64,000 bases of DNA. It comes from Taudactylus pleione (taxonomy: Eukaryota > Chordata > Amphibia > Anura > Myobatrachidae). This document shows positions 23,936 through 35,786 of this stretch, piece after piece. A model generated the notes under the pieces. That model searched no databases and was not told where the DNA came from. It worked only from the letters and a program-made list of their open reading frames with translations. Made by a program: the position numbers and the translations under genes. The stretch is from the NCBI GenBank assembly GCA_031769625.1, contig JAUIMM010000016.1, positions 13,241,501 through 13,305,500 on the forward strand, given 5' to 3'. Position 1 is the stretch's first letter, and every line of letters begins with the position of its first letter.

Positions 23936-24414
23936 ATTTATTAAGGAGCTGTATTGTACTCAATTATTTTTAAAGCTGGTTGCATATGATAAATGGTGCT
24001 CCCAACTGTAGTTTCAAACAGATGAGTTATGAGATGATAGGCTGGAGCACCATCATACGCAATGGGGGGAATTCAACTCAACGCGATGTATAATAGCCGC
24101 CTGGAGGGAGCTGCCGAGCTATTCAATACACCTCGCTGTTTGGGCACACTAAGGATTTCTTCTCGCACCCCCCTGGGGATGCGTGGAGAAATCCGACCAA
24201 AGTACCAGGCGTGCAGCTGTTTTAATGCTTAGCGCGGCGCTAACAGTGCCCGGCACTTTGGTCAGAGAATGCCAGTTAACGCGACTTAACATCCTTGATA
24301 AGACGCGAAAACCAGCAATTCTCCTAAAACACAGCGCACTGAATTGAATTCCCCCCAATGATTTTTAAAAATCATTGCGTATGATACAACTCCTTGGTAA
24401 ATGGGCCTCTTGTT
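23936..24414. mobile_element. Outer hairpin element with a nested second element
   Basis: The ends are AAGAGGCCCATTTATTAAGG and CCTTGGTAAATGGGCCTCTT. After removal of 24064-24359 the two sides form the perfect palindrome ATCATACGCAATGATTTTT plus its reverse complement, so the nested element landed close to the hairpin centre. Confidence 0.7.
24064..24356. mobile_element. Nested GGGGGGAATTCAA element, AAT target duplication
   Basis: The ends are GGGGGGAATTCAACTCAACG and GCACTGAATTGAATTCCCCCC. AAT flanks it at 24061-24063 and 24357-24359. A degraded relative with CAATTCAATTC runs lies at 24648-24950. Confidence 0.75.
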
Positions 24415-24647
24415 TTGTGTTCTCCACATAACCACCAGACCCAATACTGCTCTGTTGGAACTATCACTCACACAACTAATACCACCAAAACACACAAAAA
24501 AGGTGTAGAACTGTGTACAAACAAAATTTTATCTAGCACCATGCTAGACTGGACTACTCAGTACCCAGCTGCTCTGAATCACACTTAAAAGTCAAGCAGA
24601 GCGCTGCTACCAACACCACATTTCCTTTTATGTTTAGTGTTTATATT

Positions 24648-24950
24648 CAATTCAATTCAATTCAATTCTTTGTGCTGTTAGGTCAGGGAATGCCCGCTCT
24701 CCCACCCCCTTATAAAGGGTGTTTAGTCGCTAGAATGGGCATTTTCCAACTAAACTTCCTGGCGTAATGCTGTTTTTGCTGCGGTAAGGGCAGAAAACAG
24801 CATTGTGCCTGTACTTTTTGCAGATTTCTGATAACACCCCAGGAGGGATGTGAAAAGAAATCTGTGTTTAACAGCGAACTGAATTGAATAGTTCCCGGAG
24901 CTCATTACTGGTGCTATTCAATTCAAGTTGAATTGAATCACACCCATTGT
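24648..24950. repeat. Degraded relative of 24064-24356, with (AATTC)n at the left end
   Basis: The left end is a short (CAATT)n run at 24648-24667; the right end reads TTCAATTCAAGTTGAATTGA. Interior blocks (AACTGAATTGAATAG) match the nested element family. Confidence 0.45.
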
Positions 24951-25059
24951 ATTTTGGTTTTAATTAATATTTTAATAAAATATGTTATATTGACAAGTGC
25001 ATAGGTACTTTATAGGGTAACCAACCAGTTCTAGTGTTTACTTTGAACCCTGCAAAAAC

Positions 25060-27870
25060 TCTGGACATGTTGAGCTTTCAAGGAATAAGAAGACTTTGTA
25101 AGGATTCACTCTTCTCTGCAACTCTGTTAATTATGGCATCCACATCAAGACTCATGAGAATTTCTTTTTCTGTAGCCATCAGCATGAAGGAATCTAAATG
25201 GTCCTGGGATACTGCATTTCTTAGTTGATTCTTAATGAACTTCAACGTGGAGAAGCTTCTCTCGCAAGCAACTTGTGTGAATGATAGAGTCAGTATGAAT
25301 TTGCAGGCCAGGCCAATAACCTTATAGGCATCTGTTAATAGAATTTGATAGCAACAAATAGCACAGTTCTTACATGTTGCACATTGCTTATTCACAAGCT
25401 CCATTTCATCAAATTGCTGACTTAGGTCTTCCATAGGCATTTCTCTCGACACCCTCACAGAGTATTCTTCTAATGCCGATGACTTCAATTTTTCCCAGTG
25501 CAAAGCTAGACTAGTTAATTCACACCGCAAATTTTCAGCTGTGGCATCATCATCAAATTTGATCAACAGTTTACTAAAATCTTCCATTGCTGGTATCTGA
25601 AGCCCTTGTTCTCTTATGCTGGAGAAATTCCTAGGGTCTAGGCAAGCATATTCTGCGTATAGTGTTCCACTGGAGAGAAAACGTCGGGTTATGCTCTCTT
25701 TGATTACGTCAAGGATCACATTGTGTACTTGTATCTTATATGCTGTCATGGCATCAGATATTACCTCATCTTGAGCAGACTCTCCAGCCATTGATTTCTT
25801 CTTCCTTAACCTTTTATGAGGCAGGGTGGTCTGTACTTCAAGTTCACAATCTTCAAGTTCTTGGATTTTGTCATTTGCCCAAATTACAAAATTATCTGCA
25901 GTGTTCTTAACCGCTTCAAAATCTCTAGCAAGCTTTTTGAGATTTTATTGTGTCCCAGAGACCATGTGATGAGCTTTTAATATATCCAATCCACTGGTTT
26001 GTAGATATTTTCACAACGGTGATGTCAGCTCAAAAATACAAAGAAATATATGAGCTGTGAGAACGGTCTCATATTTAAGCAGAGACTCTACGTATGTTTT
26101 TGCTTTTATGCGCACTTCCGGTTTAGATCTTGGGTTCTCTTCAATCTTTGCCAATGTGACAATAAGGTCAATGTACAAAGCAGAATCTGGTTGTGAAAAT
26201 GATCCAAATATTTTTCTAAGTGCTGCATCTTTAGACCACCAGTGAGTTTCACCGATCACAGAGAGTCTTCGATAGTGAGGGCCCTGACTGACATTTAGCG
26301 TTGATAAGACTCCCGAACAAATACTGCAACATCATTCATTAAAGTAAATAACGATGCACTTGCAATAACAACTTTTGTGGTATCTGCCAGTACTAAATTC
26401 AGAACATGCGCATAACACCAGACATGAATTTGGTCTGGAGATTCTGTCGACAACCATCTAGAGAAACCTCTATACTGTCCTTGCATGTTTGCTGCTCCAT
26501 CAGTAGAACTGCCAGTGCAATTTTTTATGTTAATTTTGCAGTACTGTAGAACTTGCATTAGCAAGTTAAGGAAGTATTTTCCAGACGAAGATTCACAATC
26601 GACCACTGCAAGAAGCTTCTAATGAATGCAATCTGTCACGTACCGAACAATTACAGAGCACTGATCTTTTGAGGTGATATCTTGAGTTGTATCAATTTGT
26701 ACTGAGAACATCCCAGCTTCTCTAACATCGCTAGCTACTGCCTCCTGAATAAGCTGTCGTATTGTTTCTATAACTTTATTTAGTGTTGTTTTGGATAGCA
26801 AAGTTAAAAATGAGCCTCTGCCTTTTCCTCTTGAATGCACCTTTTTGCTTTTTATTATGCAGTCATTGACATGTTCCTGAAGACAAACATCGTACTTGCT
26901 AACCAGTAAAGCAAACTCTAAAAAATTGCTATGATCTTGAGAATGGTCCTCTAGAGTGTACGCAGCCTCAAATTTATTTCCTCGATAGCTAAGTCCACGC
27001 TTACCAATCACTTTCACAATGTCTATGACACTCTCCAATATCTGACGTCTTTTTCTAACTTGTTCTCTGTGTACGGACATTTGATGCAAAGCAGCAAGTT
27101 ATTGATATCTGCACTGCTGGCATTCAAGAAATAAGCTTCAGCGCAGGATCTGTGCAAGACACTTTTTTCATGTTCTTCAATACTGTGATGAATATGTCTT
27201 CTGTCTGTCATTCCTTCAATGAATGGATTTGATGAAGAACTCTGAAAATGCCAGACAGACAGAGCAAAATACAGCATTTTTTTCTTCATAGTAGGTCAGC
27301 CACTTGCGGTTTGAGCCATCTTTGCGAAGAAGCACTTTCTTTATGACAGGATCACTGATGTTTTGTTTTGGGTGGCAATTAACAAATAAGGCTAATTGAG
27401 TTGTTTTAGGCCGAACAAAGCAATTGAATGGAGACTCGTACTCTGAACCTTGTCTACTTGAATCATTTAAATCTTGCCTTTTATCACACTCTTGTTCTGG
27501 CAAGAAATCCTTCAGGACACTGACATCTTGTCTTGGTATTAGATCATCTGTTACTGCCGAACTCTGATGCTCACACACAGCTATAATGGTCTGATGTTCC
27601 TTCTGTTGACTTGGGCTTGCAAAATCCAGAATACTTGTGGTTTGTTCAATCTGTATTTCAGAAACCTCTTCACTGGATGTTTTCCCAGGAATTTTGTAAC
27701 CTTCTTGATGGCGACTGAACATATCAGTTATTTTGACACATTTTTCAGCATCAGCTTCAAGAATCTTCTTTTTCTTCTCCCTTATTTTTTTGGCTCCACC
27801 TTTTCGTTTTGTTTGGAGTCCATATTTTCTTCCAACAGGTTACAAAAACCTTTCAAGGAAGATATTTGAG
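25060..27870 (-). pseudogene. hAT-superfamily transposase (TTF-type zinc finger / DUF4371 / hAT dimerisation), frameshifted
   Basis: The minus strand carries the whole protein in frame-shifted pieces. 27722-27290 has an N-terminal region ending in a TTF-type zinc-finger block (FVNCHPKQNISDP, RKWLTYYEE, VFCSVCLAF). 27289-27100 continues it (GMTDRRHIHHSIEEHEKS). 27089-26640 is DUF4371-like (YRGNKFEAAYTLEDHS, NFLEFALLVSKYD, FSVQIDTTQDITSKDQCSV). 26606-26300 has the catalytic-core block SSTDGAANMQGQYRGFSRWL and WCYAHVLNLVLAD. 25791-25100 ends in the hAT dimerisation tail (LTLSFTQVACERSFSTLKFIKNQLR). At least four frame breaks make it inactive. It resembles the ZMYM/zinc-finger group of hAT-derived proteins. 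No 8-bp duplication was found. It is not nested in another element that I can recognise. Confidence 0.85.
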
Positions 27871-28802
27871 GATTATCCAACATATATTAAACAATAAATT
27901 TTGTAATTTGATACATTTGAAAACACAAAAAAAAATTATATTATATAAATATACACACATACACACACCTTATCCATCTCACCTGAAAAAGGAGTAAAGG
28001 CCACTAATTCTGTAAGATGCTCTTCAGTATTCGTCCCACTTTCAGCTCAATGCCTCGTCTCATTGCACTGCTGTGTCTTTTGACAGGTATATTCACAGTC
28101 TGTCACTTGGTGACGGCATCCTTCTCTTTGCTCCTGGAGCAGTTTACAGCCTCTCCAGAGGAGTGGATTGAGGGTTTCCTTGATGAATACAGGTTAGGTG
28201 TGTCAGTGAGTCAACTTTTGTATTAACACGCCAACATAACTTTTTGTGGAACATTTAAATTAAATAAAGTCATGGAATTAAAGGTGCATTTCCTGCTTTC
28301 AGAGAGGGCACTACACTTTTATTGGGACTCATCCTTCATTTTTTTGTTGCACTTCTTTCCAAAAACTACATTTATATGCGACATGTAATAAAAATAGAAA
28401 AACCACAGGTTTCTGGTAAATAAAGCAGTATGGAGTGTGGGTGGGGTTGGACTGTAGGACAAGACAAAATTCATCTGTTTTTGCACTATTCAGCATGTTG
28501 GAGCATCTGTTTTACATTTTGGTTGAAACGCCTTCATCAACATACTGCCAGTGCGAATGTCCCTATTCTCCACCAAGAACTTCATAACTGAAAAAAAATA
28601 GATATACCCACGTGCTTCACCATATGAAGAGACAATTACACACAAACAGGTAAATGAAAAAACAAGCATAACTACACCTGTAGCCCTACTGTGCAAAAGA
28701 CAAACATATAAAGCCTTGTGCTAGTGTTTTGCTCATTAATAATGTCAGCAACATTTACAGTAGTGGAAATTTAAAGCTTTAATAAAAATATTTCAAGACT
28801 AC
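27871..28802. other. Unassigned; contains a weak open stretch and a hammerhead-like motif
   Basis: 28017-28226 is open on the plus strand, with a hydrophobic start and donor-like AG|GTATAT and AG|GTTAGG sites, but the minus strand is almost equally open (one stop), so no call is made. On the minus strand, 28560-28515 reads GTTGATGAAGGCGTTTCAACC, a degraded relative of the motif at 49100-49140. Confidence 0.3.
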
Positions 28803-28894
28803 CTGATGCCTTGATCCATGCAACTTCATGTCAATAGCCTGAATATGCATCATTCCATATGCTTCCTTGTACCAAAAAGCTGCAATATAGATAT
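28803..28894 (-). CDS. Candidate isolated host exon (92 nt)
   Basis: On the minus strand a pyrimidine-rich tract ending CCCCCGCAG lies directly before 28894, and CAG|GTAGTC follows 28803. Between them only one of three frames is open. It gives 30 residues starting IYIAAFWYKEAYGMMH and ending KLHGSRHQ; the entry phase is 2 and the exit phase 0. The composition (Trp, Tyr, Met, His) is protein-like and unlike the flanking repeats. No family was recognised. No partner exon in a compatible phase was found nearby; the segment at 28490-28580 starts with a stop in the required phase. It could be chance. Confidence 0.35.
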
Positions 28895-30089
28895 CTGCGG
28901 GGGAACAGACAGAAAGATGGTAGTGTACTGAAACAGTCAATGCCAGTATTACTCAGGTGAATTTATTCTATCCTGAGATTTGGGGGACATGCATACAACC
29001 AGGTATAACATTAAAACCGATGACATGTGAAAGGAACAACAGTGATTATATAATTACAATGGCACCTGCCAAGGGATGGGACATATTAAGCAGCAAGTGA
29101 ACACTGAGTTCTTCAGTTTGATGTGTCGAAATCAGGGAAATTGGGCAAGCGTAAGGATCTAAAAGACTATAACAAAGGCCAAAGTGAAGATAAAGTCTAT
29201 ATAATTAAACTATAAACTTAACAAGCACTTCACACTGGTAAAGACATTGTAAATAAATGAGACAAGGGTTTGTTAGCCAGACCATATAAAACAGTTTTAA
29301 CAAGAAAACCATAAAATCAGACAGAAGAGACAAGAACAAACAATTCTATTTCTATTTCCCTATCCCTACACTATTCATAATTTGGACAGTATAGTACATC
29401 TACTTGCTATAATGGACCTGATGAGTTGTCCACATGTACTCACCAAATCACAAGTGCAAATTACATGCGACCTAAAAACTGAAATCAGAACCATGTGAAG
29501 GTAGCAACTTTCTTACGATGTATGCTGACCTGAACCGTAACGTATGCATCTAGTTTACACCATGCACAGATCAGACTTTTACATTACACATCACGCCCAT
29601 ATTTTAAGCCACTTGTTTTATATGCTACAATCAAATTCTTTATTATTCCTTAAATCAAGTATTAATAAAAAAAAAACACCCATTTAAAATTCTCATGTCC
29701 AAAAAAAAAAAATGAAAGGAAAAAGTTAACCCAAAATATATGGCTAAGCAATAAATAAAATATCCACTATCATGTGCAGTAATTTCAAACAATCACATAG
29801 TTCTGGGGACAATATTAATCATACGGTATTTACACATGCCCTTGATTACCTTGGAAATAATTGGGTTACATCATTGTGCCCGCGACCCCGCAAAACACTG
29901 CTGTGGTTAGCGGGATTGTGAACCAGGGTTCGGTGCTACAATGACATGATTCAGAGCAAATTGCATCATCGGCCAATAGGACCACCCACTTTCACTCTAA
30001 GACTCCAGGAGCCTTGACCACTCTTCCAGGCAGCTGGGTGTACAACTATGTTTTTGGGAGCCTCTAGGCCATTCTGAGAGAGTAGACAA
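28895..30089. other. No recognised feature, AT-rich
   Basis: No coding signal or repeat ends; short poly(A) runs at 29668 and 29700. Confidence 0.35.
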
Positions 30090-30235
30090 GTATGTGTCTG
30101 CCCTTCCAGCTGTTGTGGAAGTACTCATCCCAGCATGCCCTCCCACCATTTTAGCATACACTAATAGCAAAACGGTGGTAGGGCATGCTGGGATGTGTAT
30201 TTTTACAGCTGCTAGAGGGCCGCATGTTGAATACC
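30090..30235. mobile_element. Foldback short hAT-like element (CCCAGCATGCCC type)
   Basis: Arms pair through CATCCCAGCATGCCCTCCCA and GGTAGGGCATGCTGGGATG, with the outer blocks CCTTCCAGCTGTTGTGG and ACAGCTGCTAGAGGGCCGC. The type is widespread in vertebrates; the target duplication is not clear. Confidence 0.55.
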
Positions 30236-31068
30236 CCTAATCAATACCAACTGATGAAGCACTCAGTTGTCAGGCCCAATGTGCCCTTTTGAGCCAAACA
30301 ATAAACATAATAATATTCAAAAGTAACATAAGGTACGCATCAATTGACTTAAATGTTATTTACAGCTCATGACGCTAAACTCATCCATTTCAGCAAATCC
30401 ATAGTTTCTAAAAGGCGATTACCAATTCAGATCATTAAACATTCTGCCAATAGACAGGGTTATACAGGGTGCCATAACCAGGATTTCAGATTAGATTAGC
30501 CGCTATATGCTGCTAAACCCTGTCTATTTGGGTATGTAAAGAATAATGGGTGCACGATTGGAGCAACAATTGCATTGTTCTGATGGGCGCCAAAACAAAA
30601 TAATTTTGAATCACCTGGTAGTTCCGAGAGAGCTCCGCCAAGTCAAGTCAAGAGGCGACTAAGGACATTACCTTTGCGGAGGTGAGCACTGCTGTTGTTG
30701 GAGAGCCAGGTCTCTGACTTCTCAGCTGCCTGGACGTCAAGGTAATCTCAGTCCTGATGCCAACGTAGTCTCTTAGAGGAGTGGCAGAGTGGGTATTAGC
30801 GAGTTAAAGCTGAAGTAAATTCCATTCCTTGTAGTGTCCCACCCAGGGAAGAGTGGTTTTCACAGCTGGTGAGGCACTAGGTGCTGAGCGGAGCCAACAG
30901 CACTTTTCTATGCTGGAATAGAGGGAATCAAGACAATGATATTGGGATCAGGTGGAAACTTGCATTTCATTGCACCAATTGCAACTTGCAAGCAATAATC
31001 TGGTGACAAATATAAATATATATTTCTCATAAGGTGCAGTACTCAAATCATAACATTGGAATGTCTAA
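30236..31068. other. No recognised feature
   Basis: Nothing with clear ends or coding character was seen. Confidence 0.35.
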
Positions 31069-31420
31069 AGGTGCCCACACATAGCGATGTGGTCTCAATC
31101 ACACGATGTGTACGATTTCCCCATGAACTCTCCCCGGGAGCTCCCTGGCAGTCCTGCACACGATTTGTTCTGAAAATGCTGCCAATCTGACACACAATCT
31201 ATCGTGCCTCCTAACTACTCCAGTGCATCCTGACTTGAGATTGTCAGATCTGCCCTACTTCACGGCAGATTTGAAGATGCGATGTGCGACCTGCAAGGAC
31301 GCGCATCGCATCATGATCGTGAGTGGGGACTCACGATTTGGCATATTTTACACAATCTGTCATTCCAATGTGTCGGAATCGGCCAGACTGGGTAAAATAT
31401 CGCTATTTGTGTGGGCACCT
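31069..31420. mobile_element. 352-bp Harbinger-type short element, TAA target duplication
   Basis: The ends are AGGTGCCCACACATAGCGAT and ATCGCTATTTGTGTGGGCAC+CT. TAA flanks it at 31066-31068 and 31421-31423. The interior contains CACGATTTG/CAAATCGTG-type palindromes. No coding sequence. Confidence 0.8.
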
Positions 31421-32889
31421 TAACACAACGGCATTTTCATCAGGACATGAACACACAACGTGTCTTACCTAAGTTACCTTATATCTGTGCAAAGCACCCA
31501 GTGCTCAAAGCACAATACATTGTGATGATAGGCATGCTAGCCATCACTAAATGAAGTAGTGCAGGCAGTGAACCAGTCTCAAAATTAATCTAACCTTAGA
31601 ATGATTTTTTACCCAACCCTTTAGGGAAATTGTGGCTGTAGGCAGGAATGGAGGGATCACAGCAGGAATCAGGGATATCTCTGAGTGTGCAACTGACACA
31701 ATAAAATTAACTCTTATGTATTATACTATCCTCAGGGATGTATTTATAATGGGTGCAGGGTGTGCAGTGCACACAGGCCCATGAGTCCAGGGGGGCCCGC
31801 ACCACACACCCATACAATCAATACTTACCTCTCCAGAGTCCAACGTCGGCACCATTGCTAGCGCTGTAAAAATGGCTGCCGGCCATTGCACCATCGTTTT
31901 GTGCATGTGCAGTACAGGGAAAGTGGTAAGCTCATGCGCTATAGACTCTGGGCACGCGCTAGTGCCCAGAGTCTATAAATGCAGCACTGGCCGTGCTGAA
32001 CTCAGTGTGCTGCCAGCCTGAGGGGAAGAGGCCTGTGACGTAGACTGCACACAAGCTTCATATTCTCTAGAAACGCCCCCTGACTATCCTTACTGCACAA
32101 TAAAGTTTATTAATATGGGTGTCAGAACAAGGGGGGACAAGGGTGCGGCTCACCCCCCATATCAACATTTGAAAGGTGTGGCAGCCATGGACGGTCAGGG
32201 GCTGTGCTTTATAGCAATAGGCAGCATGACTCCTGCACTGCATGGAGGAAGTGGTGTCAAGTATGGTCTTTAAGTTAAAACACAGCACATTAAACATTAC
32301 ACATACACCTCTGTGCAGTGCAGGGGTTGTGCAGCCTATTGCTCTAATGTGCACAGCCGGTGAGTATCCATTGTTCCAGTCCCTGCTGCGCAACTAGGCA
32401 AGAACGATGGAGGGTGAGAGGGGCACATGGGTGTCGGAATGGTTTTAAGTTGACGCACAACATAAAATCAATCCAATGCCCTTATGTATTAAAAATGTGA
32501 TTTAGTTATGAGACCGACGGGCAGCCGCTATGCCGCCAGTCTCAATATGAACATCCAAATCCCAAAAAAGCAGTTGATAGGCGTTGGTATTTCAACGCCT
32601 ATCTTAATCCCAACACCAGAACGCCAAACCAAACAAGGTAAGTGCAGGGCGCCCTTAGCATTTGCCATGGGGGTAGGGAGCGTAGCAGGGTTAGGTACCA
32701 AAACATACAATATTCTTCTTCTAACAATATGCATATGTTAGTAATAGATTATACCTGGAGTAAGTAACCAACAATTACACTTCCATTTAAAGAAACCAAC
32801 TTCAAGGTTTAGAACTGAAATAGTGACAGAATTCTTGACAGCCTCAGTAACTACAAGACACTACTGTAGCCTACAGTACTTATAGTAGT
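31421..32889. other. Short degraded repeats, no gene
   Basis: 31736-32100 contains GTGCAGTGCACACAGGCCC and GGGGGGCCCGC blocks typical of dispersed short elements, and 32505-32640 has a small hairpin (GGCGTTGGTATTTCAACGCC). No ends or coding signals could be fixed. Confidence 0.3.
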
Positions 32890-33621
32890 TTACTTCCTTA
32901 GTGACCACTGATCGTTTGGCACAGAACAGCCCACCCACCACACCAATTGACTACTGCCTGGCCAGGCACTGCTAGCTTGCACAGAGCAGCCCACCCACCA
33001 CACCAAGGGGAATAAAAATTGTGCACACTCACTTTGACAATGTGACTGCACACACGTTTCACTGGGCACTGGGGTCTCTGCTGCAGTCTCAGATGGCATC
33101 CGTCTCTCAGCTGGCAGCTCATGCAGTCCCAAAATGGCGTCCAGTCCACTCAGGCTTCCCGCCCACGCCGCGCTTTTTTATCCCTGAGCGCCTGGGCCAG
33201 ATGCGTAATGACATCACATCACCGCCGGCGCCGCCGTGGGTGTCGCGCTGCCTGTGCACCAGTCGGTCCCCGCCTCCCTACACTCAGCTGAGCTCACAGA
33301 AGGCATGCCCCGCCCCTGCCGCGCATCAAGCCCAACACCTCATGACGCTGCCGCGTCATGATGCCGCCCGCTTACCCGGCAAGTTGACAGCTCTCGGGAG
33401 CTGGATAAAGCTTCCCAATTCACACAGCCGCCGCCAGCGCCATGACGTCATGACGTCATTACGCTATAATGCAGCCGCGGCGTATGTAAATAACGGGAAA
33501 CGCTGAACACTGCAGCGCCGGCCGGGTAAGCCGGCGCTCAGCGCTTCAGCCAAAATCGGCCCATCTGCCCATCGGCCCTTCTGGCATTTGCCAGAAGTGC
33601 CCGATGGCCAGTCCGGCCCTG
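32890..33621. repeat. GC-rich repeat ending CCAGTCCGGCCCTG, first copy
   Basis: 33234-33621 is about 90% identical to 34545-34938 in direct orientation, ending in the same TGCCCGATGGCCAGTCCGGCC CTG terminus. Within it, CATGACGTCATGACG palindromes recur. 32925-33010 carries two copies of CAGCCCACCCACCACACCAA. The terminal CCGGCCCTG is hAT-like. Confidence 0.5.
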
Positions 33622-34537
33622 ATTCAAAACCACAAACATCTATATTCTTGTATTTTTACCAAAAGTCTCAGCTGTAAACAGATAAAATTATTTATGCTGT
33701 GTGTTTTCATACTGTGGTTTTATTACATGATTGATTACACAGCGTCATATTGGCTATCTCTTATATTTAGTATTTTGATATAAATTTTTGTTGAATGATA
33801 TACATATATTGCATGTCACATTGGCCAATGATTTATGTATTCATAATTTATTTGTTTTCATTCATTGATTAAGTAAGTTTTTGCATATTAAACTATTTTT
33901 TATTCATATATTTGGCATAGTTCATCTATACATACCATTTAGCAATAATTACTATTGCAGATATTAATTCAGGTGTTTTCACAGCGCTGTTGGTTTATTT
34001 CTTACTGTGTTGCTTTTGGTTTGCCCCAACAACAGCTGCGTCAAAACATCTCCATTGATGATATAAGATCTTTAATATACTCCATTTTTTTGCGCCAGTG
34101 GCTATAAGTTTTTTTAAAAATTTACGGCACACTTTGTGCAGTAGAGAGTCAGCTGAAACTCCTCCTGTAGGAGTCGTGGCTGTAGGAAAATATAAGTTAT
34201 TTATTGAATCATGCATTTGCATATTTGCTCAGTTATGATGTCATTGTTACATGTACTTACATGTACAAAATGTTTTGTGAAGTTTTTTGGGGTATTTTTA
34301 TACAAAAACATGGTTGAAATTATAAGTGGGGTTATGGCTATTTTAATATAATGGACATGTATTAGTACTAATACTATATATATTATTTTTGGTATACTTG
34401 AATTGCAATGCACTGCCTCTATCCTACAGTTTTGCAGATGGCAAATTGTTGATTTTAATTAGAGATTATTTAATGTAAGCAGTTTTGGGGTCCTTTGTAA
34501 TTCTGCAGTCTCATAGCCACAACTCCTTGCAGACCCA
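33622..34537. mobile_element. 0.92-kb unit of unknown class, copy A
   Basis: It starts ATTCAAAACCACAAACATC and ends TGCAGACCCA. The reverse complement of the whole unit is at 54107-55029 with both ends at the same positions and roughly 95% identity. It lacks terminal inverted repeats and has no obvious target duplication. ORFs of 60-75 codons present in both copies are AT-rich and not convincing. Confidence 0.6.
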
Positions 34538-34544
34538 CATGCCA

Positions 34545-34938
34545 CCGTGGGTGTCGCACTGCCTGTGCACCAGTCGGCCCCCGCCCCCCTAAACTCAGCT
34601 GAGCTCACAGCTGCCGTGCTCACAGCTGCCGTGCATCAAGCCCAGTACGTCATGACGCTGCCGCGTCATGACGCCGCCCGCTTATCCGGCAAGTTGCCAG
34701 CTCTCGGGAGCTGGATAAAGCTTCCCAATTCACACGGCCGCCGCCAGCGCAATGACGTCATGACGCTGCCGCGTCATGACGTCATTATGCTATGATGCAG
34801 CCGTGGCATATGTAAATAACGGGAAATGCTGAACACTGCAGCACCGGCCGGGTAAGCCTGTGCTCAGCGCTTCAGCCAAAATCGGCCCATCGGCCCTTCT
34901 GGCATTTGCCAGAAGTGCCCGATGGCCAGTCCGGCCCT
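34545..34938. repeat. GC-rich repeat ending CCAGTCCGGCCCTG, second copy
   Basis: Direct repeat of 33234-33621. It starts within a few bases of the end of the 0.92-kb unit, so the two GC-rich copies flank that unit. Confidence 0.55.
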
Positions 34939-35254
34939 GGGCAGGGGAAATCAGGTGTAGTGGTTGAAAAGAAAAATGCAGGCTGAGGGAAAATCATCCA
35001 GCAGAGTGTCAGTGGAGGCAAGGTGCAGGGTGAACAGCAGACTCAGGTTCTCAGGCAAGGGGAAGGTAATGGAGGATGCAGTGGGGTTGGAGAAGACAAG
35101 CAGGCAGGCAGGTAGCGTTTTCACAGGAACAGATGGTGAGCACAGGGAACTCTCTCTCAGCTATGCTGAGAAACACGTTGCACTGGCAATGAAGTGAGGC
35201 TCTGAACCTCCCTAAATACTAAGTGCTGTGCCGTGACTGTCCAGAGAGAGCATG

Positions 35255-35320
35255 TGACAAACCAGGATTGGGCGATTAGGTCACGTGACCGGAGGCAAGA
35301 TGGCGGCGCCCATGCCGGAG
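35255..35320. promoter_or_regulatory. Promoter-like cluster: E-box and YY1-type site
   Basis: GGTCACGTGACC (a perfect E-box palindrome, about 35279-35290) is followed by CAAGATGGCGGCG (about 35296-35308), the YY1-type core often found at vertebrate transcription starts and in LTRs. The surrounding 34945-35500 has an LTR-like look, but no second copy or ends were found. Activity is inferred only from motifs. Confidence 0.3.
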
Positions 35321-35584
35321 TGGAACGGAAGCACCACCAGGCCTCACCAGCCCAAAGTGACAATATGCCCACACAGAACCGCAGACAGCCGACGCCCCTC
35401 GCCAACCACCCATGCCACCGCCAGATGCCCCCCGCCATATTGACCTCACAGGTAATACCCGTCGACCACCATGCCGAGAAACTCTTGTCGTGACATTATA
35501 TTATTACGCTGTGAGGAATAAGAGAAGACTTCATTTGGAGAAGAGCAGCAGGAGAATAAGGAGAGAAAATAGCAATATCTAAGG

Positions 35585-35786
35585 CAGTAGTTCTCAAACT
35601 TGGTCCTCAGGATCCCACACAGTTCACATTTTCCAGGTCACCCAGCAGGAGCACAGGTGTATTCATTACTCACTGACACATTTTAAAAGATCCACAGATG
35701 GAGCTAATTATTTCACATGTGATTGTGAGAAGACCTGGAAAACATGCACTGTGTGGGGTCCTGAGGACCGAGTTTGAGAACCTGTG
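35585..35786. mobile_element. Short hAT element; its right target duplication was split by Harbinger copy 1
   Basis: The ends are CAGTAGTTCTCAAACTTGG and CCGAGTTTGAGAACCTGTG. The left target duplication is ATCTAAGG at 35577-35584. The right one reads ATCTAA at 35787-35792 and resumes after the Harbinger element as TAAGG at 43197-43201, because Harbinger copy 1 inserted at the TAA inside it. Confidence 0.85.

Noticed and set aside
28490..28580. Second exon next to the 28803-28894 candidate
   Set aside because: The acceptor-like CAG is followed by a stop in the phase required, and the segment matches the degraded TGATGAAGG motif repeat.
34201..34413. Small ORF conserved in both copies of the 0.92-kb unit (also 54237-54434)
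   Set aside because: Conservation follows from the roughly 95% identity of the whole unit; composition is AT-driven and no family is recognisable. Worth revisiting only if more diverged copies keep the frame.
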